DNA of 64,000 bases from CAYUMU01 sp964445985 (GTDB taxonomy: Bacteria > Planctomycetota > Planctomycetia > Pirellulales > S012-138). The stretch is taken from NCBI GenBank assembly GCA_964445985.1, contig CAYUMU010000015.1, positions 27,505-91,504 on the forward strand, read 5' to 3'. Made by a program: the position numbers and the translations under genes. This document shows, one piece after another, positions 27,124 to 35,280 of the stretch (within the stretch, counting starts at the first letter, position 1; each line of letters opens with the position of its first letter). Below the pieces are notes generated by a model. That model was not told the DNA's origin and did no database searches. It saw only the letters and a list, made by a program, of their open reading frames with translations.

Positions 27124-27143
27124 TTCCCCGCCTTCGCGGGGAT
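27124..27143 (-). repeat. ATCCCCGCGAAGGCGGGGAA-type palindrome, family C copy 1
   Basis: On the minus strand ATCCCCGCGAAGGCGGGGAA, hairpin CCCCGC-CTTC-GCGGGG. A relative on the plus strand lies at 56333-56352. The 20-bp shape resembles the dRS3-like repeats of Neisseria, known to occur in many bacteria. Confidence 0.5.
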
Positions 27144-27161
27144 GACGGATTGAAGCGGGCA

Positions 27162-27860
27162 TCAGGCCAGATCGAACAACAGAATCTCGGCGTCGCTCGT
27201 CGCCTGGATGGTTAACGACGTTTCGTCGCTCACGGCGGCGCCGTCGCTGGTGCCGAGATCTTGATCATTCAGGGTTACGCTTCCGCGCAGCACCTGCAAC
27301 CAGGCATGGCGGCCGGTGGGCAGGCCGTGCCGCAGGCCGCGGCCGGCTGCGAGACTGGCCAGGTAGATGCTGGCATCTTGCTGGATGAGCAGCGAACCTT
27401 GTGCCGCATCGCGCGAAGCCACCAACCGCAGTTGGTTTTGGCGTTCTTCGGCCGGAAAGAACTTTTGTTCGTAGCTCGGTTCGAGCCCCTTGCGCTCGGG
27501 GAACAGCCAGATTTGGTACAGGTGGACCGGCTCGCTGGGCGACGGATTGAATTCGCTGTGGGTAATGCCGGTTCCGGCCGACATGCGCTGAAATTCGCCG
27601 GGGCGGAGGACTTCGCCATTGCCCATTGAGTCGCGATGCTCGAGGGCTCCCTCCAGCACGTAGGTGACGATCTCCATATCGTTGTGCGGATGCGTGCCGA
27701 AACCCTGGCCAGGGGCGACGGTGTCTTCGTTCATCACGCGCAGGGAGCGAAAGCTAACGTGCCGCGGATCGCGATAGGCAGAGAAAGAAAAGGTGTGATA
27801 GGTATTGAGCCAGCCGTGATTGAAGTGGCCGCGCTCGGCCGCGGGTCGGATACGGATCAT
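27162..27860 (-). CDS. Pirin-family protein (YhaK/quercetin dioxygenase-like)
   Basis: A 232-residue bicupin of the pirin family. The N-terminal cupin carries the metal-ligand histidines and glutamate in GFGTHPHNDMEIVTYVLEG and AGTGITHSEFNPS. It starts at ATG 27860 (MIRIRPAAERGHF); an upstream 22-residue extension is not family-like. Bacterial pirins act as redox-sensitive cytoplasmic cupins or quercetinases; the true substrate is unknown. A sequence shared with the promoter of the adjacent marR gene lies 36-53 bp upstream, suggesting MarR control. Confidence 0.92.
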   Translation of the reverse strand: MIRIRPAAERGHFNHGWLNTYHTFSFSAYRDPRHVSFRSLRVMNEDTVAPGQGFGTHPHNDMEIVTYVLEGALEHRDSMGNGEVLRPGEFQRMSAGTGITHSEFNPSPSEPVHLYQIWLFPERKGLEPSYEQKFFPAEERQNQLRLVASRDAAQGSLLIQQDASIYLASLAAGRGLRHGLPTGRHAWLQVLRGSVTLNDQDLGTSDGAAVSDETSLTIQATSDAEILLFDLA

Positions 27861-27895
27861 GGGATCATTCCCTGGGTTAAATCGGGCGAACAGAG

Positions 27896-27913
27896 ATAGT
27901 TGATATGTAAAGT
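27896..27913 (+). promoter_or_regulatory. Candidate MarR operator, pirin promoter copy
   Basis: ATAGTTGATATGTAAAGT, 15 of 18 identical to the motif inside the marR promoter (28492-28509, opposite strand). Located 36-53 bp before the pirin start. No experimental support. Confidence 0.45.
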
Positions 27914-27954
27914 ATTCATGAAACACGGAGACACATTGCGGGGGGTGTTGGAAT

Positions 27955-28434
27955 TCATTCCGCGGGGTCGGCGGCCGCGCGGGCTTTCGCGAGCAGCCGC
28001 GACAACTCGGCTAGTTCATGTGTGTTGAGCCCTGCCATGAGCGTGCCGTGCAGCTTGCGCAGTGGTGGATCGAGTTGTTTCAAGATCGCCAGGGCTTTGC
28101 TGGTGATTTCCACGAACACCACGCGGCGATCCGCGGTACAGCGGCGGCGCGCCACCAGTTCTTGGGCTTCCAAGCGATCGATCAGGCCGGTGATGGCCGG
28201 CACCACCTGAATCATGCGGTTGGCGATTTCCAACGAGGGGAGCGGCTGCCCTTCGCCTCGCAAGATTCGCAGCACGTTGTACTGGGACGAGGTCAGGCCG
28301 TATTCGCGGAACAAACGCCCGAGGCGGTTTTCGAGCCAATCGCTGGTACGGAGCGTTTGCAGCACGGCCTCTTGCTGGGGCGATTCGAAGGGATCCTTCT
28401 TCTTGAGCTCTTGTTGCAAGCGGTTGGCCGTCAT
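27955..28434 (-). CDS. MarR-family transcriptional regulator
   Basis: A 159-residue winged-helix regulator. The DNA-binding region spans about 45-115 with LTSSQYNVLRILRGEG, LPSLEIANRMIQVVPAITGLIDRLEAQELV and the wing RRRCTADRRVVFVEIT. A single cysteine in the wing (CTADRR) could serve as a redox sensor, but this is speculation. Start at ATG 28434 (MTANRLQQEL), internal to a longer frame. Position upstream of pirin/DoxX/ABM, plus the shared operator-like motif, suggest it represses itself and the pirin gene under non-stress conditions. Confidence 0.92.
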   Translation of the reverse strand: MTANRLQQELKKKDPFESPQQEAVLQTLRTSDWLENRLGRLFREYGLTSSQYNVLRILRGEGQPLPSLEIANRMIQVVPAITGLIDRLEAQELVARRRCTADRRVVFVEITSKALAILKQLDPPLRKLHGTLMAGLNTHELAELSRLLAKARAAADPAE

Positions 28435-28491
28435 GGGCTGTCTCGCGGGGCGGCGAAGCCTGGGAGGGGACAAATGGGTTGGCGTGTATTT

Positions 28492-28520
28492 AATTTATAC
28501 ATCAACTATTTTTACGTCAA
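28492..28520 (-). promoter_or_regulatory. marR promoter with overlapping operator-like motif
   Basis: Read on the minus strand: -35 TTGACG (28520-28515), then ATAGTTGATG and a TATAAA 15 nt further (TAAATT with 17-nt spacing is the alternative -10). The motif ATAGTTGATGTATAAATT (28509-28492) overlaps the -10 and resembles that upstream of pirin. Autorepression is the simplest reading. Confidence 0.5.
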
Positions 28521-28696
28521 GCATGTGGGCGCGGGAATGCGGGGGAGGTGGTGGGCGCCGGGGGGTTTGCCGGGCAGATACTATCGCTGCTGGCACGGGC
28601 CGGGGTCGTGGTTGGCATTTGTGCTCAAGAGATTCCACCCCGCGGGGCGATATCTGGGGGTGGTTCTACAACCGGTAAGCATTGGGTCGCGAGCGA

Positions 28697-29239
28697 ATGC
28701 AGCTCATTGGGGCGCACGGCAAACAACGGCACCTGACGTGGCGGCGATGGCTGGCCTTGGTGTTACTGTGCTGCGCTGGCTGCGACGGACAGGCGCCGCG
28801 GCCCACGCCGCGGCCTACCGCGGCTGCCAGCTTGGAGTTTGCCACGGATTATCAGGCCACGATTCGCAAGGCGGCCGAAACGGGGCGGCCCGTGCTGGTG
28901 TTGTTTACCTGCCGCGATTGTCCGTGCTGCCGGTACATGCTGCAGCATGCGCTGCGCGAGCCGGTGGCCACGGGGCCGGCGCGGGGCTTTTTGTGCGTGC
29001 ACGTGGAACTGGAGCAGGATCCGCGGTTGTGTCGCGAGTTTCGGGTGCAATCGTTTCCGACCTTGCAGTTTGTGTCGCCCGACGGCGTGGCCCTGCGCCG
29101 GGTGGCCGGGCAGTTGGCCGCGCCCGAGGTGGCCTTGTTGTTGACAGGGGTGCAAGCATCGCTGGCCCAGCGAACGATTGCGCATACCCCCCGTCCGACC
29201 CGCTATACTTTCGGCGACCGCAAGGGTTCATTACGATAG
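28697..29239 (+). CDS. Thioredoxin-fold lipoprotein with a CxxCxxC-rich active site
   Basis: A 180-residue lipoprotein (hydrophobic segment RRWLALVLLCCAGC, lipobox CAGC). A thioredoxin-like domain follows with VLVLFTCRDCPCCRYM in place of the usual WCxxC; the cysteines read CRDCPCC. Later segments FLCVHVELEQDPRLCREFRV and the cis-proline region VQSFPTLQFV are typical of DUF255/thioredoxin_7-like proteins. The extra cysteines might bind metal or a disulfide partner. Start ATG at 28697. No operon partner; the sulfotransferase gene starts 145 bp downstream. Confidence 0.75.
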   Translation: MQLIGAHGKQRHLTWRRWLALVLLCCAGCDGQAPRPTPRPTAAASLEFATDYQATIRKAAETGRPVLVLFTCRDCPCCRYMLQHALREPVATGPARGFLCVHVELEQDPRLCREFRVQSFPTLQFVSPDGVALRRVAGQLAAPEVALLLTGVQASLAQRTIAHTPRPTRYTFGDRKGSLR

Positions 29240-29384
29240 GGCTTTGAGGGCCGCGGGGAAGAAACGAGTGCCGTCCGCCGTTCTCGCCCTTGGTTCGCTT
29301 GGGTCCCACGCCTTCTCCCCCCTCCACCGCCCAGCGGGGCACAAGTTCCCTCAGGCCTCTCTCCCACCCCGTTAAAGTTTTGCC

Positions 29385-30566
29385 ATGTCGAGTTCCGTCT
29401 CTCCAGAAAAGAAGAAGCCACCCACCGGCTACGTGGACAAGTGGTACCACGCCCGCATTTGGCATGGGTTCAACTTCATTCCCTGGATGCGGCTGTTGAT
29501 CAAGAACCGGTTCGCGGTGGGCTGGCACATGGCGCCGGCTTCGTTCGTAATCACGTTTTTGAGCCTGATTCAAACGGTGCTGTGGGCCGTGCAGGGCATT
29601 ATTTTGGGAATCCCGTTGGCCCGCACGCGGATTGTCAAGCCGCCGCTGTTCATCATTGGGCATTGGCGAAGCGGGACCACGCTGCTGCACGAGTTGATGG
29701 TGCTCGACGAGCGGCACATTTTCCCCAACAGCTACCAATGCTTCGCGCCGAACCACTTCTTGATTTCGGAGTGGTTCGCCACCCGCATGCTGGGTTTTAT
29801 GATGCCCAAGCAACGGCCAATGGACAACATGGCGATGGGCTGGAAGAAGCCGCAGGAAGACGAGTTCGCGCTGTGCGCGCTGGGCCGCCCGAGCCCTTAT
29901 TGGACGGTGGCCTTCCCCAACCATCCGCCGCAATTTCAAGAGTATCTGGACATGCGAGGGGTGTCGCCCTCGGCGGTGAAGCGGTGGCAAAACACGCTGC
30001 TAGGCTTCATGAAGCGGCTGAGTTTTCGCCGCACCAAGCAGCGGCTGGTGCTCAAATCGCCCACGCATACCGCGCGGGTTAAGGTATTGCTGGAGATGTT
30101 CCCCAATGCCCGGTTCATTCACATTGTGCGCGACCCCTACACGGTGTACGTCTCGACGGTGAACCTGTGGAAGAAGATGTACGCCGCCCAGGGCTTGCAA
30201 AAGCCCAAGTACGTGGGGCTCGAAGAATATGTGTTCACCACGTTCAACCAAATGTACACGGCGTTTGAAGCCGACCGGCCGTTGCTCAAAGACGACCAGT
30301 TTTACGAGGTTCGCTACGAGGACCTGGTTGCCGATCCCGTGGGGCAGTTGCGCGCCATTTACGAACAACTGGACCTCGGTAGCTTCGAGATGGCCTTGCC
30401 GGCCGTGGAGAAGTACCTGGAAGAAACCGAGGACTACAAGACGAACCGCTACCAGATGCCCGACGAGCTGCGGGAAGAAATCTCGCGGCGCTGGGCGCCC
30501 TTCATTGCCCAGTACGGCTATGGCGACGATGCGCAAGCGGCGAAAGCGGCCAGTGCGCAGCAGTGA
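29385..30566 (+). CDS. Sulfotransferase-family protein
   Basis: A 393-residue PAPS-dependent sulfotransferase. The 5'-phosphosulfate loop FIIGHWRSGTTLLHEL lies at about 89-104, and the 3'-phosphate motif is ARFIHIVRDPYTVYVST, about residues 242-258. The N-terminal 70 residues contain a hydrophobic stretch (MAPASFVITFLSLIQTVLWAVQGIILGI) that could anchor it to a membrane. The acceptor is not predictable; sulfated polysaccharides or lipids are plausible in marine planctomycetes. It stands alone. Hairpin-rich sequence follows the stop. Confidence 0.9.
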   Translation: MSSSVSPEKKKPPTGYVDKWYHARIWHGFNFIPWMRLLIKNRFAVGWHMAPASFVITFLSLIQTVLWAVQGIILGIPLARTRIVKPPLFIIGHWRSGTTLLHELMVLDERHIFPNSYQCFAPNHFLISEWFATRMLGFMMPKQRPMDNMAMGWKKPQEDEFALCALGRPSPYWTVAFPNHPPQFQEYLDMRGVSPSAVKRWQNTLLGFMKRLSFRRTKQRLVLKSPTHTARVKVLLEMFPNARFIHIVRDPYTVYVSTVNLWKKMYAAQGLQKPKYVGLEEYVFTTFNQMYTAFEADRPLLKDDQFYEVRYEDLVADPVGQLRAIYEQLDLGSFEMALPAVEKYLEETEDYKTNRYQMPDELREEISRRWAPFIAQYGYGDDAQAAKAASAQQ

Positions 30567-30652
30567 GTGCGAGTTGGTATGTCGCTCATGGATATGAGCT
30601 TGCCAGGCAGGTCTGGGTTACCGGGTTTTCATCCCGGGATGGTAGCTAGTAG

Positions 30653-30690
30653 CCAGGGTTTGAGCGTCAGCGACAACCCTGGTTGACGCT
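30653..30690. repeat. Nested inverted repeats after the sulfotransferase gene
   Basis: CCAGGGTT (30653-30660) pairs with AACCCTGG (30675-30682), while AGCGTCA (30663-30669) pairs with TGACGCT (30684-30690). The two stems exclude each other. This might be a terminator or a small interspersed element. Confidence 0.45.
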
Positions 30691-30717
30691 CTCCAACCGC
30701 AAATCGACCCCGCAAAA

Positions 30718-30762
30718 TTCTCAAAAAAATACGGCTTGATTCGTACCCAGGTTTTTTGAGAA
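30718..30762. repeat. AT-rich 11-bp perfect inverted repeat
   Basis: TTCTCAAAAAA at 30718-30728 and TTTTTTGAGAA at 30752-30762, separated by 23 nt. On the plus strand the T-run lies in the right arm, so it could act as a terminator-like structure for the sulfotransferase transcript. Confidence 0.45.
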
Positions 30763-31151
30763 GTTACTTTTATCTCGCAACGAGTCTCAGTTCCCCATCG
30801 TCACTTCATTAATCGACTCGCTAAGAATTCCCCCGTCAAACTCGACTGCGGTGGCATACACTTCGCTGAGGCTCAAGGCCCCGTACAAAGCCTTATTCCG
30901 CTGCCCGTCACGCTACGGCTGCTACCAGCCGGTCTCGCAGTGTGGCTCGTCGCCGCTGAGAAATGCCGATGATCTGGAATCCGTGTGGTGGCCCGAACGG
31001 TGCCGCTGGTGCGGTGATGCGGTCGGTTTTACCTTGCTGTCGGTTTACCTCCTCGATTGGCCAGCTAAAATGAACGAGACGGGAGACATTCGTTCTCTGC
31101 GGGTTTGGGCAGCCAGTTTCCAGAACTCGTTGCGGCTTGGTGAGGTTTTCT

Positions 31152-31166
31152 TGGCACGTTAATTGC
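31152..31166 (+). promoter_or_regulatory. Sigma-54-type promoter
   Basis: TGGCAC-GTTAA-TTGC matches the -24/-12 consensus TGGCAC-N5-TTGC, with GG at 31153-31154 and GC at 31165-31166, exactly 10 bp between. It lies about 80 bp upstream of the 2TM/GAF-like gene and reads towards it. An activator-dependent (enhancer-binding protein) promoter is implied. Not seen elsewhere in this window. Confidence 0.6.
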
Positions 31167-31247
31167 GGGAGGACTAGGGAGCAACTACGCTATTGCCTGT
31201 GTTGGGCCGTGTCACAGTCGTACTGGCAATGAGGATTGGGTGACGGG

Positions 31248-32198
31248 ATGGAGGGGCTTTACGGTTTCTTTGTATGGCTAATTCGACTCACGGAGTACGC
31301 CTGTATCGTTGCATTTGGCGGCATTTCCTTCATGCTGGATGTCGACGTTCCGGAAGATTCGTTGCATCGAAGCGAATTGCAGGAACTAGTGGGATGGATC
31401 AAACTACACGCAATGGGGCTGGGCTTAACGACTGCGGTGGTCCTGCTGGTCGCGAAAATTGGACGAGCGGTTAATCGACAGCGAACGCGAGAAGCGTTGA
31501 TTCTCGATAGATTAACTACCAAGGCCCTGGATACCTTTAGGGGACGCTGTTTTTCTGGTTTGCCTGAAAATGTTCCAAGCGACCACAACCGAGTCACTAT
31601 TTTCAAACATTACAAGACGCAGTGGTGGATTTGGCCGTTCCGAGGATTTATTACCCCGTGGGGATTTCCAAGAGGGCCATGCTCAGGGTGGCTGGCTGTC
31701 TTCCAACGGTCTGGGCACGTAACTCAGACGGGAGGAGCGGTCTTCCTCGCGCCAGATGATGCCATAGCGACCGAAGGAGTGGCGGGCGCAGCATGGCGAA
31801 GTGGTGCAGTTCGTGTCGGTCGTGCAGAGCACCGACTTCCCGACCTGAGTGATATACGGCCCTTTTCAAGAATCACGTCCACTTTCTACCGGTGCGTTCG
31901 ACGCTTTTACGTTCCGAGAACATCAATTTCATTTCATAAAGCGGAAAGTAAAGTAAATCTCTATGCGGATATGACGATGTGCTCGTCACGGTTTGTGTGG
32001 AAACGCATTCGCATGAGGCGCAACAACCCAACCTCCATACTTGGAGTAAGGTTAAATGACCGTCACAATTCACCTTGGGGAGTGCTCGTGATGGATAGCT
32101 GCAACGAGTACGAATGTATCGATACAAATAGCCCCCAATTTCGGAAGGCACTTACCGAGCTAAAAAATGAATTACGTGATCTGGGTGTGTTGGACTAA
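31248..32198 (+). CDS. Two-TM membrane protein with a C-terminal GAF-like domain
   Basis: A 316-residue protein. Numbering from the ATG at 31248: TM1 about 5-30 (YGFFVWLIRLTEYACIVAFG), TM2 about 53-70 (GLTTAVVLLVAKIG), then a helical linker. From about 110 to 312 a region resembles a GAF sensor domain by eye: DHNRVTIFKHY, GWLAVFQRSGHV, AVFLAPDDAIATEGVAG and ILGVRLNDRHNSPWGVLVMD. No kinase, cyclase or nuclease motif follows, so this is a sensor or effector on its own. GAGGA lies 12 nt before the ATG; a TTG at 31236 is less likely. Low GC; downstream of a sigma-54-type promoter; coupled to the next gene. Its function is unknown. Confidence 0.6.
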   Translation: MEGLYGFFVWLIRLTEYACIVAFGGISFMLDVDVPEDSLHRSELQELVGWIKLHAMGLGLTTAVVLLVAKIGRAVNRQRTREALILDRLTTKALDTFRGRCFSGLPENVPSDHNRVTIFKHYKTQWWIWPFRGFITPWGFPRGPCSGWLAVFQRSGHVTQTGGAVFLAPDDAIATEGVAGAAWRSGAVRVGRAEHRLPDLSDIRPFSRITSTFYRCVRRFYVPRTSISFHKAESKVNLYADMTMCSSRFVWKRIRMRRNNPTSILGVRLNDRHNSPWGVLVMDSCNEYECIDTNSPQFRKALTELKNELRDLGVLD

Positions 32199-32210
32199 AA
32201 GGGTTCAGTA

Positions 32211-32636
32211 ATGGCACAAATTGACTGGATACCCGTTGATATTGGCTCTCTCCCTACCAATCAGCGATCGCTTGAGAACGGAGTCGAAATCAATGTTGGA
32301 CTGTCGCCGTATGACATCCCCGAAGCTGTTCGTGGATTCAATGATCCAGATTCGCAACATTTCGTGATTCAGCTAAAATATATGAACGGCGATGAAACCT
32401 TGGTTCCGAAACTTCACTCTCAACACCTCACGTTGATGGTCGGCGAGCAGAGCGGTTGTATTTATGAAATCCGCGTCGATGTCCGCGGGCTGAGTGCGGA
32501 GTCGGTACGACTGAATTTGATGATTCCCAGGGTTGGAAAGGAAATCAAGAAAATTGAGGAAGACCGGTGGTTCAATGCGGACAAACGACATTATGAAGTG
32601 GTACGGCAAGCTATTGAATCGGTTGGATGTTCATAA
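32211..32636 (+). CDS. Small soluble partner of the 2TM/GAF-like protein (141 aa)
   Basis: A 141-residue soluble protein, beta-rich in its first 100 residues (GVEINVGLSPYDIPEAVRGF, FVIQLKYMNGDETLVP, IYEIRVDVRGLS) with a helical C-terminus. No known domain, catalytic motif or signal peptide is seen. It starts 12 bp after the 2TM/GAF-like gene in the same low-GC patch, so the two probably form one transcript and act together. I do not recognise the family. Confidence 0.55.
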   Translation: MAQIDWIPVDIGSLPTNQRSLENGVEINVGLSPYDIPEAVRGFNDPDSQHFVIQLKYMNGDETLVPKLHSQHLTLMVGEQSGCIYEIRVDVRGLSAESVRLNLMIPRVGKEIKKIEEDRWFNADKRHYEVVRQAIESVGCS

Positions 32637-32775
32637 GGCTGGGGCATCCTTGTAAACCACCCGCCCTAATCACCTCACCCGCCTAATGGAACTTTACTTT
32701 TGACGGTCGAACGAAGCAAACGTGGGGCTGCCGTTCTTGCCTGCTACAGTGCGGCCTACCTGTTGCCGACACTGC

Positions 32776-33993
32776 CTACTTCTTCCGCGGTTCGCTGGCG
32801 AACACCAGTCGCAGCGATTGCAGGGCCAGGAACAGGATTAGCACGCCCAGCAGCATGAAGTGCCAGTATTGGGCAATGGCGAAGCCGAGTTTGCCGGCCA
32901 CGGCGGCGAAGAGCATGAGGCCCAGCGCGCCGAGCATGATGGCGCAGCCCAGCGAGGTCATGGTGCCTTTGAAGGTGCCCTGCTCGGTGTGGTCTTCAAA
33001 GTGCAACTCAATCACGCGGCCTTTGTGCAGGCTGCGTTCGATGGTGTCGGCCAGCTCCACGCCGCGGCAGCCATCGACCCAATGGGGTGAAATCGCCTGG
33101 CCGGCCAGGGCGGCTTCCATGGTGTCGAGCGCCTGGCGGTGGATGTTGTTGCCAGGGTAGGTTTGTTCGGAATTGCCCGAGGGCAAAAACCAGCGCACGG
33201 TCCAGGGTGCAGCCGGATTGTGGGGCATGTGCAGTTCCACGCGTCCGTTGGCGCCGCGGAGCGTGAGCGTGCCCCGCGGCCCTGTTTCGTCGGCCGGGGC
33301 GACTTGCCAGCGAATGGCCACGCCGCTGGGTCCGGAAAGTTGCAGGCCGAGGTTGGCAAAATCGGCCTCGATGTTCACGGCCGCGCCTTCCACGCGGGCG
33401 CCCGTGCCCATCGCCCCCACGCGGGTAATTTCGCCGGTGAGTTGGCGCAGCAGATCGGCATCGCGGGCAAACTGGCTTTGCACCAGCACCCGGCGGCGAT
33501 CGGCCAGCGTGCGTTCAAACACGGCCTGTTCCAGCAGGCCAAGCTCGCCAGCGACCAGTTGGGTTCGCAGCGCCGCCACCGCGGGATGCCAGCGGGAAAA
33601 GATGGCCGGCACGGCGGGGCAAGCCGTGTCGCGGCGGATCATATCCAGTTCCCAGTAAACCAGCATGGAACTGCAGGCCGGGTGGCTTACCAGCACGGGC
33701 ACCCGCTCTTGAATCAGCTTGCGAAGCTGGTCTTCGCGGAGGTCGTCGCCCATTAAAGTTTCGCCGGCGACCGGCACGCCGGGGTGCGCGCGGGCCACCA
33801 CCAGCACATCGACTTCCTGGCCGGTGAGGATGGTTTCCCAGTAGGGTTCGAGCTTGAGGCCGGGGAAGCGGGCCTGGAGCTCGTCGGCATGCCCTTCCAC
33901 TTCGGCCGCCCAAGCGATGCGGTCGCCGCGAACCGCGGCGGCGGCCAGCAACTCGGGCGTATCGCGGTCGTATCCCAGCAACCCTATCTTCAT
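32776..33993 (-). CDS. Gfo/Idh-like protein lacking the catalytic lysine, with a C-terminal membrane tail
   Basis: A 405-residue protein. The first 330 residues resemble a Gfo/Idh/MocA oxidoreductase (MKIGLLGYDRDTPELLAAAA; VDVLVVARAHPG). But the glycine-rich dinucleotide loop is degenerate and the usual EKP motif reads SHP at 103-105 (VLVSHPACSS), so the catalytic lysine is missing. Residues about 349-399 form two membrane segments (LGCAIMLGALGLMLFAAVAG; YWHFMLLGVLILFLALQSLRLVF). It is probably a membrane-bound non-catalytic relative, perhaps a sensor or scaffold. It stands alone. Confidence 0.65.
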   Translation of the reverse strand: MKIGLLGYDRDTPELLAAAAVRGDRIAWAAEVEGHADELQARFPGLKLEPYWETILTGQEVDVLVVARAHPGVPVAGETLMGDDLREDQLRKLIQERVPVLVSHPACSSMLVYWELDMIRRDTACPAVPAIFSRWHPAVAALRTQLVAGELGLLEQAVFERTLADRRRVLVQSQFARDADLLRQLTGEITRVGAMGTGARVEGAAVNIEADFANLGLQLSGPSGVAIRWQVAPADETGPRGTLTLRGANGRVELHMPHNPAAPWTVRWFLPSGNSEQTYPGNNIHRQALDTMEAALAGQAISPHWVDGCRGVELADTIERSLHKGRVIELHFEDHTEQGTFKGTMTSLGCAIMLGALGLMLFAAVAGKLGFAIAQYWHFMLLGVLILFLALQSLRLVFASEPRKK

Positions 33994-34220
33994 GGCGATC
34001 TCGGTAAATGCGCATATTGAAAGCCCAAGGTTATTTTAGACCGCCGGGGCAAGGAAGGGGGGAAGCTAGCTTGCGAGTGGTAAGTTTATACGCGATGAAA
34101 CATGCAAGTCGCAGGGGCAAGTTGGCAGGTAGAACGGGAGCGGTGCTGGTTTACAGCCCGCGCGGTTCTTAGAATCGGGCAAGGGATCCCGAAAATATGG
34201 CTCGCGGGGAGATGGCAGTC

Positions 34221-34761
34221 ATGGTGAACGATCGATCGGCGTGGAAGTTGGGTGCCCTGGGCCTGGCACTCTTGCTGGCCGGATGCGCTGACCGAGAAGC
34301 CCCTTCGCCCGCGGGCAATAGAGGCGCGGGCGCGGTGGGGCCAGAAAGCGTTTGGCTGACCGTGCAGGCTGATTACGCGGGAGCCTCGCCCGAGGAGGTG
34401 GAGTCGGAACTGACAGGCCCTGTGGAACTAGCCTTGGTTGTGTTGCCGGAACTTCGCTGCATGCGCTCGATCAGCCGCGAAGGTCAAGGCACGGTTGAAC
34501 GTGAAACTCGACCGCGAGCGAATCGCGGCTTTGGGCTTGGATCTCAAGACGGTGACTGACTGGGTCGGAGCCGCGAATGGAGGGGTGATGGTCTCAACTT
34601 CCAAGCTCGGTCCAAAAGCGATCCTCGTTCGGGTCGGCGATAGCGACGACGAATTGCTGGCGATGCCCATCGCCGCCGGCGACCAAGTGATTCGACTGGA
34701 CTCGATCGTGAATCTTACGATGACGCCCAAGTTCACAAGGCGATTGCGTTTCGGCGGATAA
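34221..34761 (+). pseudogene. Remnant of an RND-type transporter gene, deleted and frameshifted
   Basis: Two frames together resemble an RND efflux pump porter domain. The first (34221-34559) has a lipobox LLAGC and then VWLTVQADYAGASPEEVESE and LPELRCMRSISREGQGTV. The second (homology from about 34485 to 34735) has LDRERIAALGLDLKTVTDWV and LRVGDSDDELLAMPIAAG-like segments ending VIRLDSIVNLTM. In intact pumps some 60-80 residues lie between these parts, so a deletion plus frameshift is likely. A lipoprotein signal in front is also unlike a permease. Start 34221 follows GGGGAG. Alternatively it could be a small lipoprotein carrying RND-like domains with a sequencing error. Confidence 0.6.
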
Positions 34762-35280
34762 CCGGCAATTTGGGTCACGGCCGCTTTAGCCGCGGGGGCG
34801 GATGATTCCCCTGCCGGCGTGGCGGCTGCCAATGAGCAAGCGCGGCAGATTGCCGAAAGGGCCAAGCAGGCGCGGGCTTTGCCCGATGATTTTCGGGCCA
34901 TTCGCCCGTGAGTTCGCTGGGGGGGGCTGTTTCGCGCGGGCGGAGTGGTTTCCGTGCGGGTGGGCGCGTCAGATTTGTGGGCAGCGTTTGTGGGGAATCC
35001 ACAAAGGGCCGTTGAGGATTGCGGCGTGTATACCCGGTTCAGCCCCCCCACCCAACCCTCCCCCCGCGCGAATGTCTTGATTGGGCTCGTTCCTCGCTTC
35101 GCGGGGGGAGGGCTTTATGCGCTGCTCGCATGCTTGGCGGTTCGGCTTTCCACCCACTTCCCAGGCGCTGACACTCTGTGCGGTTGGGTGCATCTCGGCG
35201 TGGCATCTTGCCGCCGGGGTCGTTATCTTCAAGCTCGAACTCAGGCGGACCCGGTTAGACTTTGATCGTTGCATGGCACC
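34762..35280. other. 519-bp gap without a supported gene
   Basis: No credible frame. It contains a 13-bp perfect inverted repeat CCCTCCCCCCGCG (35056-35068) / CGCGGGGGGAGGG (35100-35112). Nothing else is recognised. Confidence 0.5.
35056..35112. repeat. 13-bp GC-rich inverted repeat
   Basis: CCCTCCCCCCGCG and CGCGGGGGGAGGG, 31 nt apart, upstream of the TctA-like gene. One arm resembles the C-rich stretch near 9592. It may be an interspersed element or a leader hairpin. Confidence 0.4.

Larger units (their letters stand above)
30567..31247. other. Long region without a supported gene, rich in inverted repeats
   Basis: A 681-bp gap. It holds the hairpin CCGGG-TTTTCAT-CCCGG (30621-30637), nested inverted repeats around 30653-30690, an AT-rich perfect inverted repeat at 30718-30762, and a sigma-54-type promoter at 31152-31166. 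A 103-codon frame at 30851-31162 has no Shine-Dalgarno and no recognisable domain and is not accepted. Confidence 0.55.

Noticed and set aside
30851..31162. 103-codon frame between the sulfotransferase and the 2TM/GAF-like gene
   Set aside because: No Shine-Dalgarno, no domain, atypical composition, and it sits in an inverted-repeat-rich stretch; regarded as chance.
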